From NCBI GenBank assembly GCA_020532085.1, contig JAJBAV010000028.1, forward strand, positions 1-37,527: a stretch of 37,527 nucleotides of DNA. Direction: 5' to 3'. Below are positions 1 to 5,579 of the stretch, in pieces. The notes under the pieces are model-generated. The model did not search any database and was not told where the DNA came from. It saw only the letters and a program-made list of their open reading frames with translations. The stretch is from Candidatus Cloacimonadota bacterium. Its GTDB lineage: Bacteria; Cloacimonadota; Cloacimonadia; Cloacimonadales; Cloacimonadaceae. The stretch's first letter is position 1, and every line of letters begins with the position of its first letter. A program made the position numbers and the translations under genes.

Positions 1-1028
1 AGAAAGCCATTGCGGAAGGCGGCCAGGATATGTTGACTATCCTCTGTAAAGGCAAGTGAAGCTCCCACCGGATAACGGCTTGCCCAGTCCAGTACCAGAA
101 TCAGCATCATCCGCTTTGCCTTTCCGGTTTTGGGGTCAAGGATATCAAGGGCAAGCTTGTGTCCATCCGCCACCCAGACATCACCAACCCTGAGTAAGCT
201 GCTGTCTCTGTGGATGGTCTTGATGATATGCTCTGCCACGAACTTACTGCCCATGCGAGCCTGTTGCCAGATATCGGGATTGTTATTCCTGAAGTCTGTA
301 CACCACCTTCTCAGGGTGGGAATGCTACTCCCCGAATCAAAGTAACCAAGCCGGGCTTGGGCTTTTAGCAGTTTGATGGCAGAGCCGATCTTAACCCGAT
401 TGGGATGCAGCAGCATGCTCAGCAGAATTTGACTCTCAAGCTCTGATACCTTGCGTTTACGGATAGTGTTCCAATTGCTGTGGACGAGAGCAAACATGTT
501 GTAGTCCGATTGCAGATATTGCTCTATCCAGGTGCGGATAGTTCTCTCACAGCGTTTATCACGCATCTGATACAGCTCCGGCACCAGTAATCCGTTGTTG
601 TAATCAAGCACTATCTGTTTCCATTCCTCAGTTCTGGACTCACAATCACGCAGCCGGTTCAGCACAACAGTGCAGAAATGTCCCAGCAGCTTTGCCTCTT
701 CCAATCTACGCAAAGGCAGATTGGCATCTTTACTCAGATCCGGATACTCCGTTACCGAGTGAACTTTGTCCGCAGCAGTGATATCTGGATGAGCGTCCTG
801 TGACAAAGTTGGATCACTACACAAGCCCATCTTGGGTTCATCAATACCTGGCACTGTGACACATTTCTCGGGAGATAAATTGTCACAGCGCTCAAAGCCT
901 CTCCCATTCAGCATCTCCGGCATTTCATGCTCTTCCTGAACCACTGTGACACCTGTCACGGTGCCTAATTTGTCACAGTGGTCTTGCCATAAACCGCCCT
1001 GCCGATGAGCTTCAAAAGTCGCTTTCAT
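1..1028 (-). CDS. MuA-type DDE transposase, N-terminal part (truncated by window edge)
   Basis: Reading from the ATG at 1028 with an AGGGAGG ribosome site, an open frame of about 342 codons runs off the left edge. Its C-terminal half closely matches the prophage transposase at 5580-8066. Shared stretches include ADGHKLALDILDPKTGK against GDGHVIGNDIINPLTGK, then DWASRYPVGASLAFTEDS against DWASRYPVGASLAYTEDS. The first catalytic Asp is the D of VADGHK; the second Asp and Glu lie beyond the edge. Unlike its relative it lacks the N-terminal LTVKEYAAIKG helix-turn-helix and starts with a low-complexity linker. That linker DNA is full of TGTCACAGTG motifs. The protein would catalyse strand transfer at the element ends. 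Confidence 0.85.
   Translation of the reverse strand, partial: MKATFEAHRQGGLWQDHCDKLGTVTGVTVVQEEHEMPEMLNGRGFERCDNLSPEKCVTVPGIDEPKMGLCSDPTLSQDAHPDITAADKVHSVTEYPDLSKDANLPLRRLEEAKLLGHFCTVVLNRLRDCESRTEEWKQIVLDYNNGLLVPELYQMRDKRCERTIRTWIEQYLQSDYNMFALVHSNWNTIRKRKVSELESQILLSMLLHPNRVKIGSAIKLLKAQARLGYFDSGSSIPTLRRWCTDFRNNNPDIWQQARMGSKFVAEHIIKTIHRDSSLLRVGDVWVADGHKLALDILDPKTGKAKRMMLILVLDWASRYPVGASLAFTEDSQHILAAFRNGF
798..983. repeat. Cluster of end-like TGTCACAGTG motifs inside the transposase gene
   Basis: Six copies or near-copies of the element's terminal site lie inside the first codons of the transposase. They are at 798-806, 851-862, 880-890, 941-953, 952-963 and 970-983, in both orientations. They are read in different codon frames, encoding for example CDK, VTV and LSQ, so the conservation is at DNA level rather than protein level. 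By analogy with the internal operator/enhancer of phage Mu, they may bind transposase or a repressor and control transposition or expression. Confidence 0.6.
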
Positions 1029-1047
1029 CAGCGCCTCCCTTATTATA

Positions 1048-1064
1048 ATAGTAGGTTCTACTAT
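1048..1064. promoter_or_regulatory. Perfect palindrome upstream of the transposase gene (candidate operator)
   Basis: ATAGTAGGTTCTACTAT is a perfect 7-bp inverted repeat around a 3-bp centre. It lies 20 bp upstream of the transposase ATG, next to its ribosome site and an AT-rich stretch. Such a position suits an operator for an element repressor. No regulator gene for it is visible in the window. Confidence 0.5.
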
Positions 1065-1324
1065 CCTGTACTGCAATATGTTGGGAAGTCCTTTCTGTTG
1101 TAAATGCGCTGAAAATGCAAGAAATCTGCCAACCAAATCCTGCTTAGCGATTCGACCATCTTTTATCTATAAGCCCTGCCTCTTTTATCTCCCAAGAACC
1201 AGACAGAATCAAATGAACCATTGAAGCAAACCCCTGTTCAAAGCCCAACACAAGTAGCATAAAGACTTTTCCCAAAGCGCTTTAGACCGGATTCAGACTT
1301 GTTCCAGTTCTCCCACACCACCCA
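1065..1324. other. Non-coding stretch of the second element
   Basis: Between the palindrome and the innermost terminal site I see no convincing gene. The short frames here have neither a ribosome site nor coding character. On the minus strand this is the 5' region of the transposase gene and probably holds its promoter. Confidence 0.4.
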
Positions 1325-1523
1325 GCACTGTGACAATAAAAGCGTTAACAAATCTGATGAGTTCTCCCAAAAATCTGATCATCCGAAACCAGTCCATAAA
1401 CAGAGCAAATTTGCAATAATCGTGATACAAAACGTCCAGAAACGTCCAAAGACCACTGTGACACAAACCAAAGCCAGTCTTATCTATCTCTCTGCCTGAT
1501 AAGCCAATAAGACCACTGTGACA

Positions 1524-1691
1524 CGTGATACTGATTTGAAGGTTTGGGTGAGAACTTATATCCAGTCTCGTCGGCAAGTGTCAAGGTTGGGACTGGACTT
1601 GCCTGCCGGTTAAAGCTCCGTCCTTGCTTAGGTTTGGTGATAGCTTCCCTCCTCCGCTCCGGTTTCGGGGATCATCCTCTACGCAAACTAA
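1524..1691. other. Host flank between the second element and the CRISPR array
   Basis: About 170 bp of trailer-side sequence follows the leader-distal end of the array. I see no gene, promoter or repeat in it. If the element ends at 1523, CGTGA at 1524-1528 is the expected target duplication and should recur at the element's other end. Confidence 0.4.
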
Positions 1692-2310
1692 TGCCACATC
1701 CCCTCGAACGGGTCATGGGTATTCAGATGGTTACCATACTGTTCCTGCTCATTGCTCACCTTGTCTCAATCCCCTCGAACGGGTCATGGGTATTCAGATT
1801 TTGAGGCTCTCGTCAAGTCCGCACAATGCAAGTATTATGGTCTCAATCCCCTCGAACGGGTCATGGGTATTCAGATCTAACCATCCACCGCCATAAGCCC
1901 TCACTATCCGGTCTCAATCCCCTCGAACGGGTCATGGGTATTCAGATTTGTACGCAAACGTTAGCTCCACCCACACCTACGGGTCTCAATCCCCTCGAAC
2001 GGGTCATGGGTATTCAGATTATATGATTATTCTGGCTCTTGCCCAAGCGATCTATGTCTCAATCCCCTCGAACGGGTCATGGGTATTCAGATGACTATCA
2101 GCCTGAGAACTATATGCAGATTTGGCAGAGTCTCAATCCCCTCGAACGGGTCATGGGTATTCAGATTCAATACATCCCACGCGTTATAGCGTCGCAGAAC
2201 GGTCTCAATCCCCTCGAACGGGTCATGGGTATTCAGATTCAATACATCCCACGCGTTATAGCGTCGCAGAACGGTCTCAATCCCCTCGAACGGGTCATGG
2301 GTATTCAGAT
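1692..2310 (-). CRISPR. CRISPR array, nine 37-bp repeats, eight spacers
   Basis: On the plus strand the repeat begins GTCTCAATCCCC and ends GGGTATTCAGAT. Copies start at 1692, 1763, 1840, 1911, 1983, 2056, 2130, 2202 and 2274. Spacers are 34, 40, 34, 35, 36, 37, 35 and 35 bp. The copy at 1692 is degenerate over its first six bases, marking the leader-distal end, so the array is read on the minus strand from 2310 downward. In that sense the repeat ends GATTGAGAC, giving an 8-nt crRNA tag ATTGAGAC close to the ATTGAAAC seen with many type III and some type I systems. The two leader-proximal spacers (2167-2201 and 2239-2273) are identical. By eye I found no match between the spacers and the rest of the window. 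Confidence 0.98.
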
Positions 2311-2444
2311 AGCAGCGTTTTTAGCTCATTGCAGGACAGAGGCTTGCAAAGGCGTTTCGGACGGCGACGGGTTTTCTGATCTCCGGGGGGTGGGGGCATG
2401 TTTTTTCGCGTCTCGCAAATACTTGTCTTGCAGTGAGTTGTAAA
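2311..2444 (-). promoter_or_regulatory. CRISPR leader
   Basis: This segment abuts the conserved, undegenerate end of the array and so is the side where spacers are added. On the minus strand it contains GCGAGACGCG, A-rich and C-rich tracts (CCCCCACCCCCC) and TGAGCTAAAAACGCTGCT just before the first repeat. No coding frame here is credible. It should hold the array promoter and Cas1-Cas2 integration signals. Exact promoter boxes are not obvious to me. Confidence 0.7.
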
Positions 2445-2536
2445 AAGGACGGTGATTTGGCCAAGGACAGAGGTCAAATCCCTCTCCCTCAACAAGTTGG
2501 GCTAATATCGCTCTATTCATCCAAATCACCGTCCTT
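2445..2536 (-). terminator. 16-bp inverted repeat with structured loop; candidate cas operon terminator
   Basis: AAGGACGGTGATTTGG at 2445-2460 is perfectly inverted at 2521-2536. On the minus strand the stem is followed by TTTTT, as in a Rho-independent terminator. The 60-nt loop has two hairpins of its own (AGAGG-TCAAATC-CCTCT and CCC.CAAC-AA-GTTG.GGC), giving a branched RNA. In the uninterrupted locus it lay about 75 bp after the cas2 stop and before the leader, so it would end the cas transcript and insulate the array. A standalone structured RNA is also possible. Confidence 0.5.
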
Positions 2537-2607
2537 GAAAACCATGTTTCTGATGTCTTACCAATATGCAAGCCACTTTTTCTGTCAAGATAAATCCGCA
2601 GCCAGGT

Positions 2608-2625
2608 TCAGACGATTATCAGTTT
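2608..2625 (-). pseudogene. cas2: Displaced 3' end of cas2
   Basis: On the minus strand, AAACT (the target duplication) followed by GATAATCGTCTGA supplies the original end of cas2. Joined to AGGAGAAACT at 32581-32590 it reads E-E-K-L-I-I-V-stop. These codons are now 30 kb from the rest of the gene because a prophage is inserted between them. Confidence 0.9.
2621..2625. repeat. Left 5-bp target-site duplication (AGTTT)
   Basis: AGTTT directly precedes the TGTAA end of the prophage. The same five bases directly follow the TTACA end at 32581-32585. A 5-bp duplication is the Mu hallmark. Confidence 0.9.
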
Positions 2626-2926
2626 TGTAAAGAGGCACCTGAATTTGCATAAGAGGTCACTGTGCAAATATTAGGTTATCTTTATGAGGGATAAGAAGTT
2701 ATTGTGATTTTGGGAGTGATTCTAATCAGGGATGATTAGGGAGTTTTAGCGGTACCTGGGTCACGATTCTTGCATAAAGACGCTGAGGAGAGAGCAAAAT
2801 AGGGGAAAAGCAGTTTGTGGTAAGTAGTAGCTGTTGTGATGTTGACAGAGAGAGGGATATGGGTTATTTTGCGGAAAAGCGGAGGTCACTAATTCTTGCA
2901 AACCGGGTCACGATTCTTGCATAAAG
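2626..2926 (+). promoter_or_regulatory. Left-end transposase binding sites
   Basis: Copies of GGTCACNATTCTTGCATA occur at 2884-2900, 2906-2926 and 2759-2779. Degenerate copies occur at 2634-2651 and about 2655-2672. The last 3 bp of the core, then AAAG, are also shared between 2759 and 2906. All are in the same orientation, pointing inward, and mirror the right-end sites. The multi-site layout matches attL of Mu-like phages. Confidence 0.8.
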
Positions 2927-2977
2927 CATAAATGTGCGTAACCTGAAGCGAACTCCTGGAACCATTTTTATGAAATA

Positions 2978-2996
2978 GTGTGGCAGGAGTGGGCAG
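2978..2996 (+). repeat. Dispersed repeat, copy A (short)
   Basis: GTGTGGCAGGAGTGGGCAG occurs here and again within the longer copies at 13721-13761 and 19378-19417. This copy lacks the upstream A-tract and the GAGGATTTGACG tail. Confidence 0.7.
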
Positions 2997-3087
2997 TAGA
3001 AGGCAGGAGCGCTGAATATAGTAGTGAATAGCCACATTATCCGGCCATACTGGCCTACATTTGGCCGGGTATTAGATCTGCGGACCT

Positions 3088-3543
3088 TCAGTTAGTCTCA
3101 ATGTACTCATGCAGCGAGGCAGCAAGAGAAGCAAACCTTGCTTCCAAAGAAGGCATGGCGTCCCTGGGGGGATATGTGCCATTTTCCAGTGTGCCCATGG
3201 TGAACGTTGTAATCACCTGGTTATCTTTGCAACCGATCTTCAAAGTATAGGACGCCCAATATGGTACATAAGCCACAGAGACCAGGATAGAAGGCTTAGC
3301 CACTAAAGTACCGGTTTCCGGTTGGCGGAGGTTAATGACCTTGTTGGCATCATCAATGTTCAGACTTAACCACTCCTCAGCAAGATAGTAGGCCGCAGCC
3401 TGTTCTTTAGTAACAGCGTTGGTATAGGTGTAAACACCTTCTCCAGGGTCAAACCCATACCGGGTTGTTACATTGGCGCAACCAGACACAGACAAGGCAA
3501 TGATGATAGCTATCAGTGTTGGGAATAGTATGTTGTAACGCAT
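3088..3543 (-). CDS. Small lipoprotein, candidate lysogenic-conversion / exclusion gene
   Basis: The 151-residue product has a signal peptide of about 21 residues ending in the lipobox L-S-V-S-G-C, with acylated Cys22, so it should be a membrane-anchored lipoprotein. A GGAG ribosome site precedes the start. It lies 10 bp after the repressor gene on the same strand and would be expressed with it in the lysogen. Known temperate phages use such lipoproteins (for example Llp or Cor types) to block receptors or exclude superinfecting phages, but I see no specific similarity here. The mature part has no motif I recognise. A role in host surface alteration is inference from location. Confidence 0.75.
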   Translation of the reverse strand: MRYNILFPTLIAIIIALSVSGCANVTTRYGFDPGEGVYTYTNAVTKEQAAAYYLAEEWLSLNIDDANKVINLRQPETGTLVAKPSILVSVAYVPYWASYTLKIGCKDNQVITTFTMGTLENGTYPPRDAMPSLEARFASLAASLHEYIETN

Positions 3544-3553
3544 GAATAGCTCC

Positions 3554-4210
3554 TTAGATGTATTTACGGATGGAGAGGACCAGAACGGCGATCAGCGCGC
3601 AGTCATCGGTGTCTCGATTAAAAGCAACGGGCTTATAGCTGGAGTTGATGGGCCAAAGCCAGGCGGTGCGGTGACGGTGATCCAGGACGTATTGCTTGAG
3701 CGTGATACCGTCCGCGGTGCGAAAGGCACAGACGCGACCATCAAGCTTGATCCCGTGCCAGTTGGTGCTGAGCACCACGTAGTCACCAGGCTGGATAACG
3801 GGCAGCATGGACTCTCCGTCCACGCGGAACACCCAGTAGGGCGGGGGCAAGGTAAGGAGGGTGGCAGGGACATCCAAAAGCTCATTCGCTTCATCCTGGA
3901 CAAACTCAAAAGGTACGCCCGCGGCAATGTCGCCCAGGACAGGCAGACGCAGGAGGTCAATACTGCCCTCGCGGGCGCGTACATTATTATACATTTGCCC
4001 TTCCCCGGTGATGAGCCAATTAAGGTTGATGTTATAGGTATTTGCTATTTTGGAAAGGTCAATATTCGAGATTGAAAGCTTCCCGGACTCATAATCAGAG
4101 ACCTTAGCCTGGCTGCAACCAAGTACTTCTGACAACTTTTTTTGGGTTGCTGAAACGCTTGTCCTGACAAGTTTTAAGCGTTGTGCAAGCCCCTCGTTAT
4201 GAGCTTTCAT
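3554..4210 (-). CDS. CI/LexA-like repressor with S24 autoprotease domain
   Basis: The 218-residue product has an N-terminal Xre-type helix-turn-helix (about residues 8-66, TQKKLSEVLGCSQAKVSDYESG). The C-terminal half is an S24 peptidase. The likely cleavage bond is Ala97-Gly98 in DIAAGVP, the nucleophile Ser134 in GESMLP, and the general base Lys172 in GITLKQY. Such repressors bind operators as dimers and cleave themselves when stimulated by RecA during DNA damage, so induction by the SOS response is expected. It is transcribed leftward from the operator region shared with the divergent 4305 gene. Confidence 0.92.
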   Translation of the reverse strand: MKAHNEGLAQRLKLVRTSVSATQKKLSEVLGCSQAKVSDYESGKLSISNIDLSKIANTYNINLNWLITGEGQMYNNVRAREGSIDLLRLPVLGDIAAGVPFEFVQDEANELLDVPATLLTLPPPYWVFRVDGESMLPVIQPGDYVVLSTNWHGIKLDGRVCAFRTADGITLKQYVLDHRHRTAWLWPINSSYKPVAFNRDTDDCALIAVLVLSIRKYI

Positions 4211-4270
4211 AGCATTATCCTATATTTTTCGCTTGACAGCATAGCGTATTGCTATATCGTGTCCTCTATA
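4209..4270. promoter_or_regulatory. Divergent operator-promoter region of the lysogeny switch
   Basis: Two related palindromes, ATAGCATTATCCTAT (4209-4223) and ATAGCGTATTGCTAT (4241-4255), share half-sites ATAGC/GCTAT. The first overlaps the repressor start. TTGACA at 4233-4238 could be a rightward -35 box; I cannot place a confident -10. They are the natural targets for the CI-like repressor and the Cro/Ner-like protein. Confidence 0.65.
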
Positions 4271-4304
4271 TATGACAAGACCCAAATACAAGAGAGGAGA
4301 AACG

Positions 4305-4550
4305 ATGTCAAGTGAAAATTTCACGCTGGCCGGGAAACAAATCAAGAAAGCCTTGATTGATCTTGATTTGAGCTACCTGGCCCTGGCGCGGGGGGTGGGG
4401 GTATCGGTGTATTACATCCGCGAAATCGTGAACGGCACGCGGAAAGCGCGGGCTGCGCGGCAGCGGATAGCCGTGTTTTTGGCGGCCCAGTACAAGAGGC
4501 AGGGGCAGCAGGTGCCGCGGGCGATCCGGGAAGAGGCGGAGGCCGCATGA
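4305..4550 (+). CDS. Cro/Ner-like helix-turn-helix regulator
   Basis: The start at 4305 is chosen because GAGAGGAGAAACG lies directly upstream; an ATG at 4272 lacks a ribosome site. The 81-residue product has a helix-turn-helix around LALARGVGVSVYYIREIVNGTRKA and a basic tail. It is divergent from the repressor, the position of Cro in lambda and Ner in Mu. It probably represses the repressor gene and tunes early transcription. Confidence 0.75.
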   Translation: MSSENFTLAGKQIKKALIDLDLSYLALARGVGVSVYYIREIVNGTRKARAARQRIAVFLAAQYKRQGQQVPRAIREEAEAA

Positions 4551-4578
4551 GCAACAATCACAAGGATGGAGGTATCCA

Positions 4579-4719
4579 ATGAAAAACATGATCAAGCGCG
4601 CCTGGGATTGGGCGCAGAGTGAGACAGGGGACATGGTAGTGGGCGGCTTTTTGCTGCTCGGCTGCCTGGGCGTCGGCTTTTGGCTGATGTGGCTTTTATG
4701 GGCCTGCGGGTGGGGGTGA
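4579..4719 (+). CDS. Tiny membrane protein
   Basis: A 46-residue frame with a GGAGG ribosome site. It has an amphipathic basic start (MKNMIKRAWDWAQ), then one hydrophobic segment (VVGGFLLLGCLGVGFWLMWLLWACG) that should cross the membrane. It sits in the early region between the Cro-like gene and the 4723 gene. No function is recognisable. Confidence 0.6.
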   Translation: MKNMIKRAWDWAQSETGDMVVGGFLLLGCLGVGFWLMWLLWACGWG

Positions 4720-4722
4720 GAG

Positions 4723-4956
4723 ATGAATTTGGATAAGATGATCAAAGGCAGCGCAGAGGAACTGAGCAAACGGCTGAACAAAGCGTTGGAAGAACACCGG
4801 GAGAAGATGCGTGAACGGGACGCTCGGATGGAGGCAATCCCGACCTTAGATAACGGCAAGGAGTATAGCCCAAGAATGTTCGGGCACAACGGGGACAAGG
4901 ACCAGCCTAAGAGTGATGCGCGAAGTCAGACAGCGTCGCAAGGGCGTGAATCATGA
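4723..4956 (+). CDS. Hypothetical charged helical protein
   Basis: A 77-residue product rich in Lys, Glu and Arg, with a predicted coiled helix over residues 5-38 (ELSKRLNKALEEHREKMRERDARM) and a polar tail. It follows the 46-residue gene by 3 bp and so is co-transcribed. Its end overlaps the end of the convergent gene by 6 bp. No family recognised. Confidence 0.55.
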   Translation: MNLDKMIKGSAEELSKRLNKALEEHREKMRERDARMEAIPTLDNGKEYSPRMFGHNGDKDQPKSDARSQTASQGRES

Positions 4957-5364
4957 TGAGGATAAGAAAAGGAACTCTTTGTCGGTCCGGACGCGTAACA
5001 AGACGAACTCAATGGTATCGGGACAGGGTATCGGGACATGGTTATCGTCAAGATAAGCCAGGTAAAGAAGTCTCTTTGGCGGAATCTGGTCAAGGCGATC
5101 CAGATTGTGGACCAAACGAACAAAGAGGCCAAACAGAATCTCAAGATCAAGGTATTGTGGCAGCTGTTTACGTGCCACAAACTCAAGCGCAGCCCGATTC
5201 ACACGGTCGTTGTCTCGCGAAGCCAAAGCTTCCAGAGCAGCTGGATCAGCTTGGGATTCAAGCTGTAGCAACTGCTCCATATATGGCAAAAACATCGCGG
5301 TGTATTGAGCGATGGATTGCTTCAAATCAGCAACTGTAATGGTTGGCAGGTTAAGAATTATCAT
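4951..5364 (-). CDS. Hypothetical protein on the opposite strand of the early region
   Basis: The frame of 137 residues starts at 5364 with GAAGGAGCG upstream. Its composition (Leu-rich amphipathic helices, e.g. DLKQSIAQYTAMFLPYMEQLLQLESQ) is protein-like, whereas the overlapping plus-strand frames are Arg/Ser-rich and lack ribosome sites. It is convergent with the 4723 gene and divergent from the transposase. No domain recognised. An accessory (moron) gene expressed in the lysogen is the most natural reading. Confidence 0.6.
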   Translation of the reverse strand: MIILNLPTITVADLKQSIAQYTAMFLPYMEQLLQLESQADPAALEALASRDNDRVNRAALEFVARKQLPQYLDLEILFGLFVRLVHNLDRLDQIPPKRLLYLAYLDDNHVPIPCPDTIEFVLLRVRTDKEFLFLSSS

Positions 5365-5579
5365 GATGGGACGCTCCTTCTATAATGGTTGTGAGACTAT
5401 GAGCAGGACTGGGGCGTCCCGCCTTTTTGTCAAGAGCAGAGTTGAAACCGGCCCCGCGCGCGAGGCCCGTTTGAGCTTTACAAACCACCTACCTACAACT
5501 CCGGGGCGGGAGAGGAGTCGACACCTCCCCGCCCTTTTTGAGAGTTTAGCGGGTGGAAATTTTAACAAGGAGCTGTAGA
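5365..5579. promoter_or_regulatory. Divergent intergenic region before the transposase gene
   Basis: No gene is visible. The region must hold the leftward promoter of the 5364 gene. It also holds the 5504-5539 hairpin and the transposase ribosome site AAGGAG at 5567-5572. Clear -35/-10 pairs were not identified. Confidence 0.4.
5504..5539 (+). terminator. GC-rich hairpin with T-tract upstream of the transposase gene
   Basis: GGGCGGG (5504-5510) pairs with CCCGCCC (5528-5534), extended by AGG/CCT with a small mismatch, and is followed by TTTTT. Its place 40 bp before the transposase start suggests early rightward transcripts are stopped or attenuated before the transposase gene. Confidence 0.7.

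Larger units (their letters stand above)
1..1523 (-). mobile_element. End of a second Mu-like transposable element (partial)
   Basis: The segment holds a leftward MuA-type transposase gene that runs off the window. Outside it lie three copies of a CACTGTGACA site at 1325-1335, 1451-1465 and 1511-1525. The two outer copies share GACCACTGTGACAC and lie 60 bp apart, as expected of transposase sites at an element end. The most likely terminus is 1523, which gives an end reading TGTCACAGTGGTC inward. The other end is outside the window, so no target duplication can be verified. Sites and transposase both differ from those of the 2626-32580 prophage, so this is a separate element of the same broad family. 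It could be a phage or a simpler transposon. Confidence 0.75.

Noticed and set aside
130-345. 71-residue plus-strand frame
   Set aside because: It is antisense to the clearly conserved minus-strand transposase.
1729-2273. Spacers matching the prophage or the second element (self-targeting)
   Set aside because: I compared the spacers by eye with the window on both strands and saw no match; a proper search would be needed to exclude imperfect ones.
1544-2443. Plus-strand frames repeating NPLERVMGIQI or SPRTGHGYSD
   Set aside because: They are translations of the CRISPR repeats and not genes.
2461-2520. tRNA-like T-arm (AGAGG-TCAAATC-CCTCT) inside the inverted repeat
   Set aside because: The T-loop is one base short, and no acceptor, anticodon or D arm can be folded around it; read as part of the terminator loop.
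3041-3068. CCGGCCA...TGGCCGG hairpin after the lipoprotein gene as terminator
   Set aside because: The stem is good, but no T-tract follows on the minus strand, so I did not list it as a terminator.
3542-4075. 177-residue plus-strand frame
   Set aside because: It lies antisense to the S24 repressor, whose motifs are intact, and has no ribosome site.
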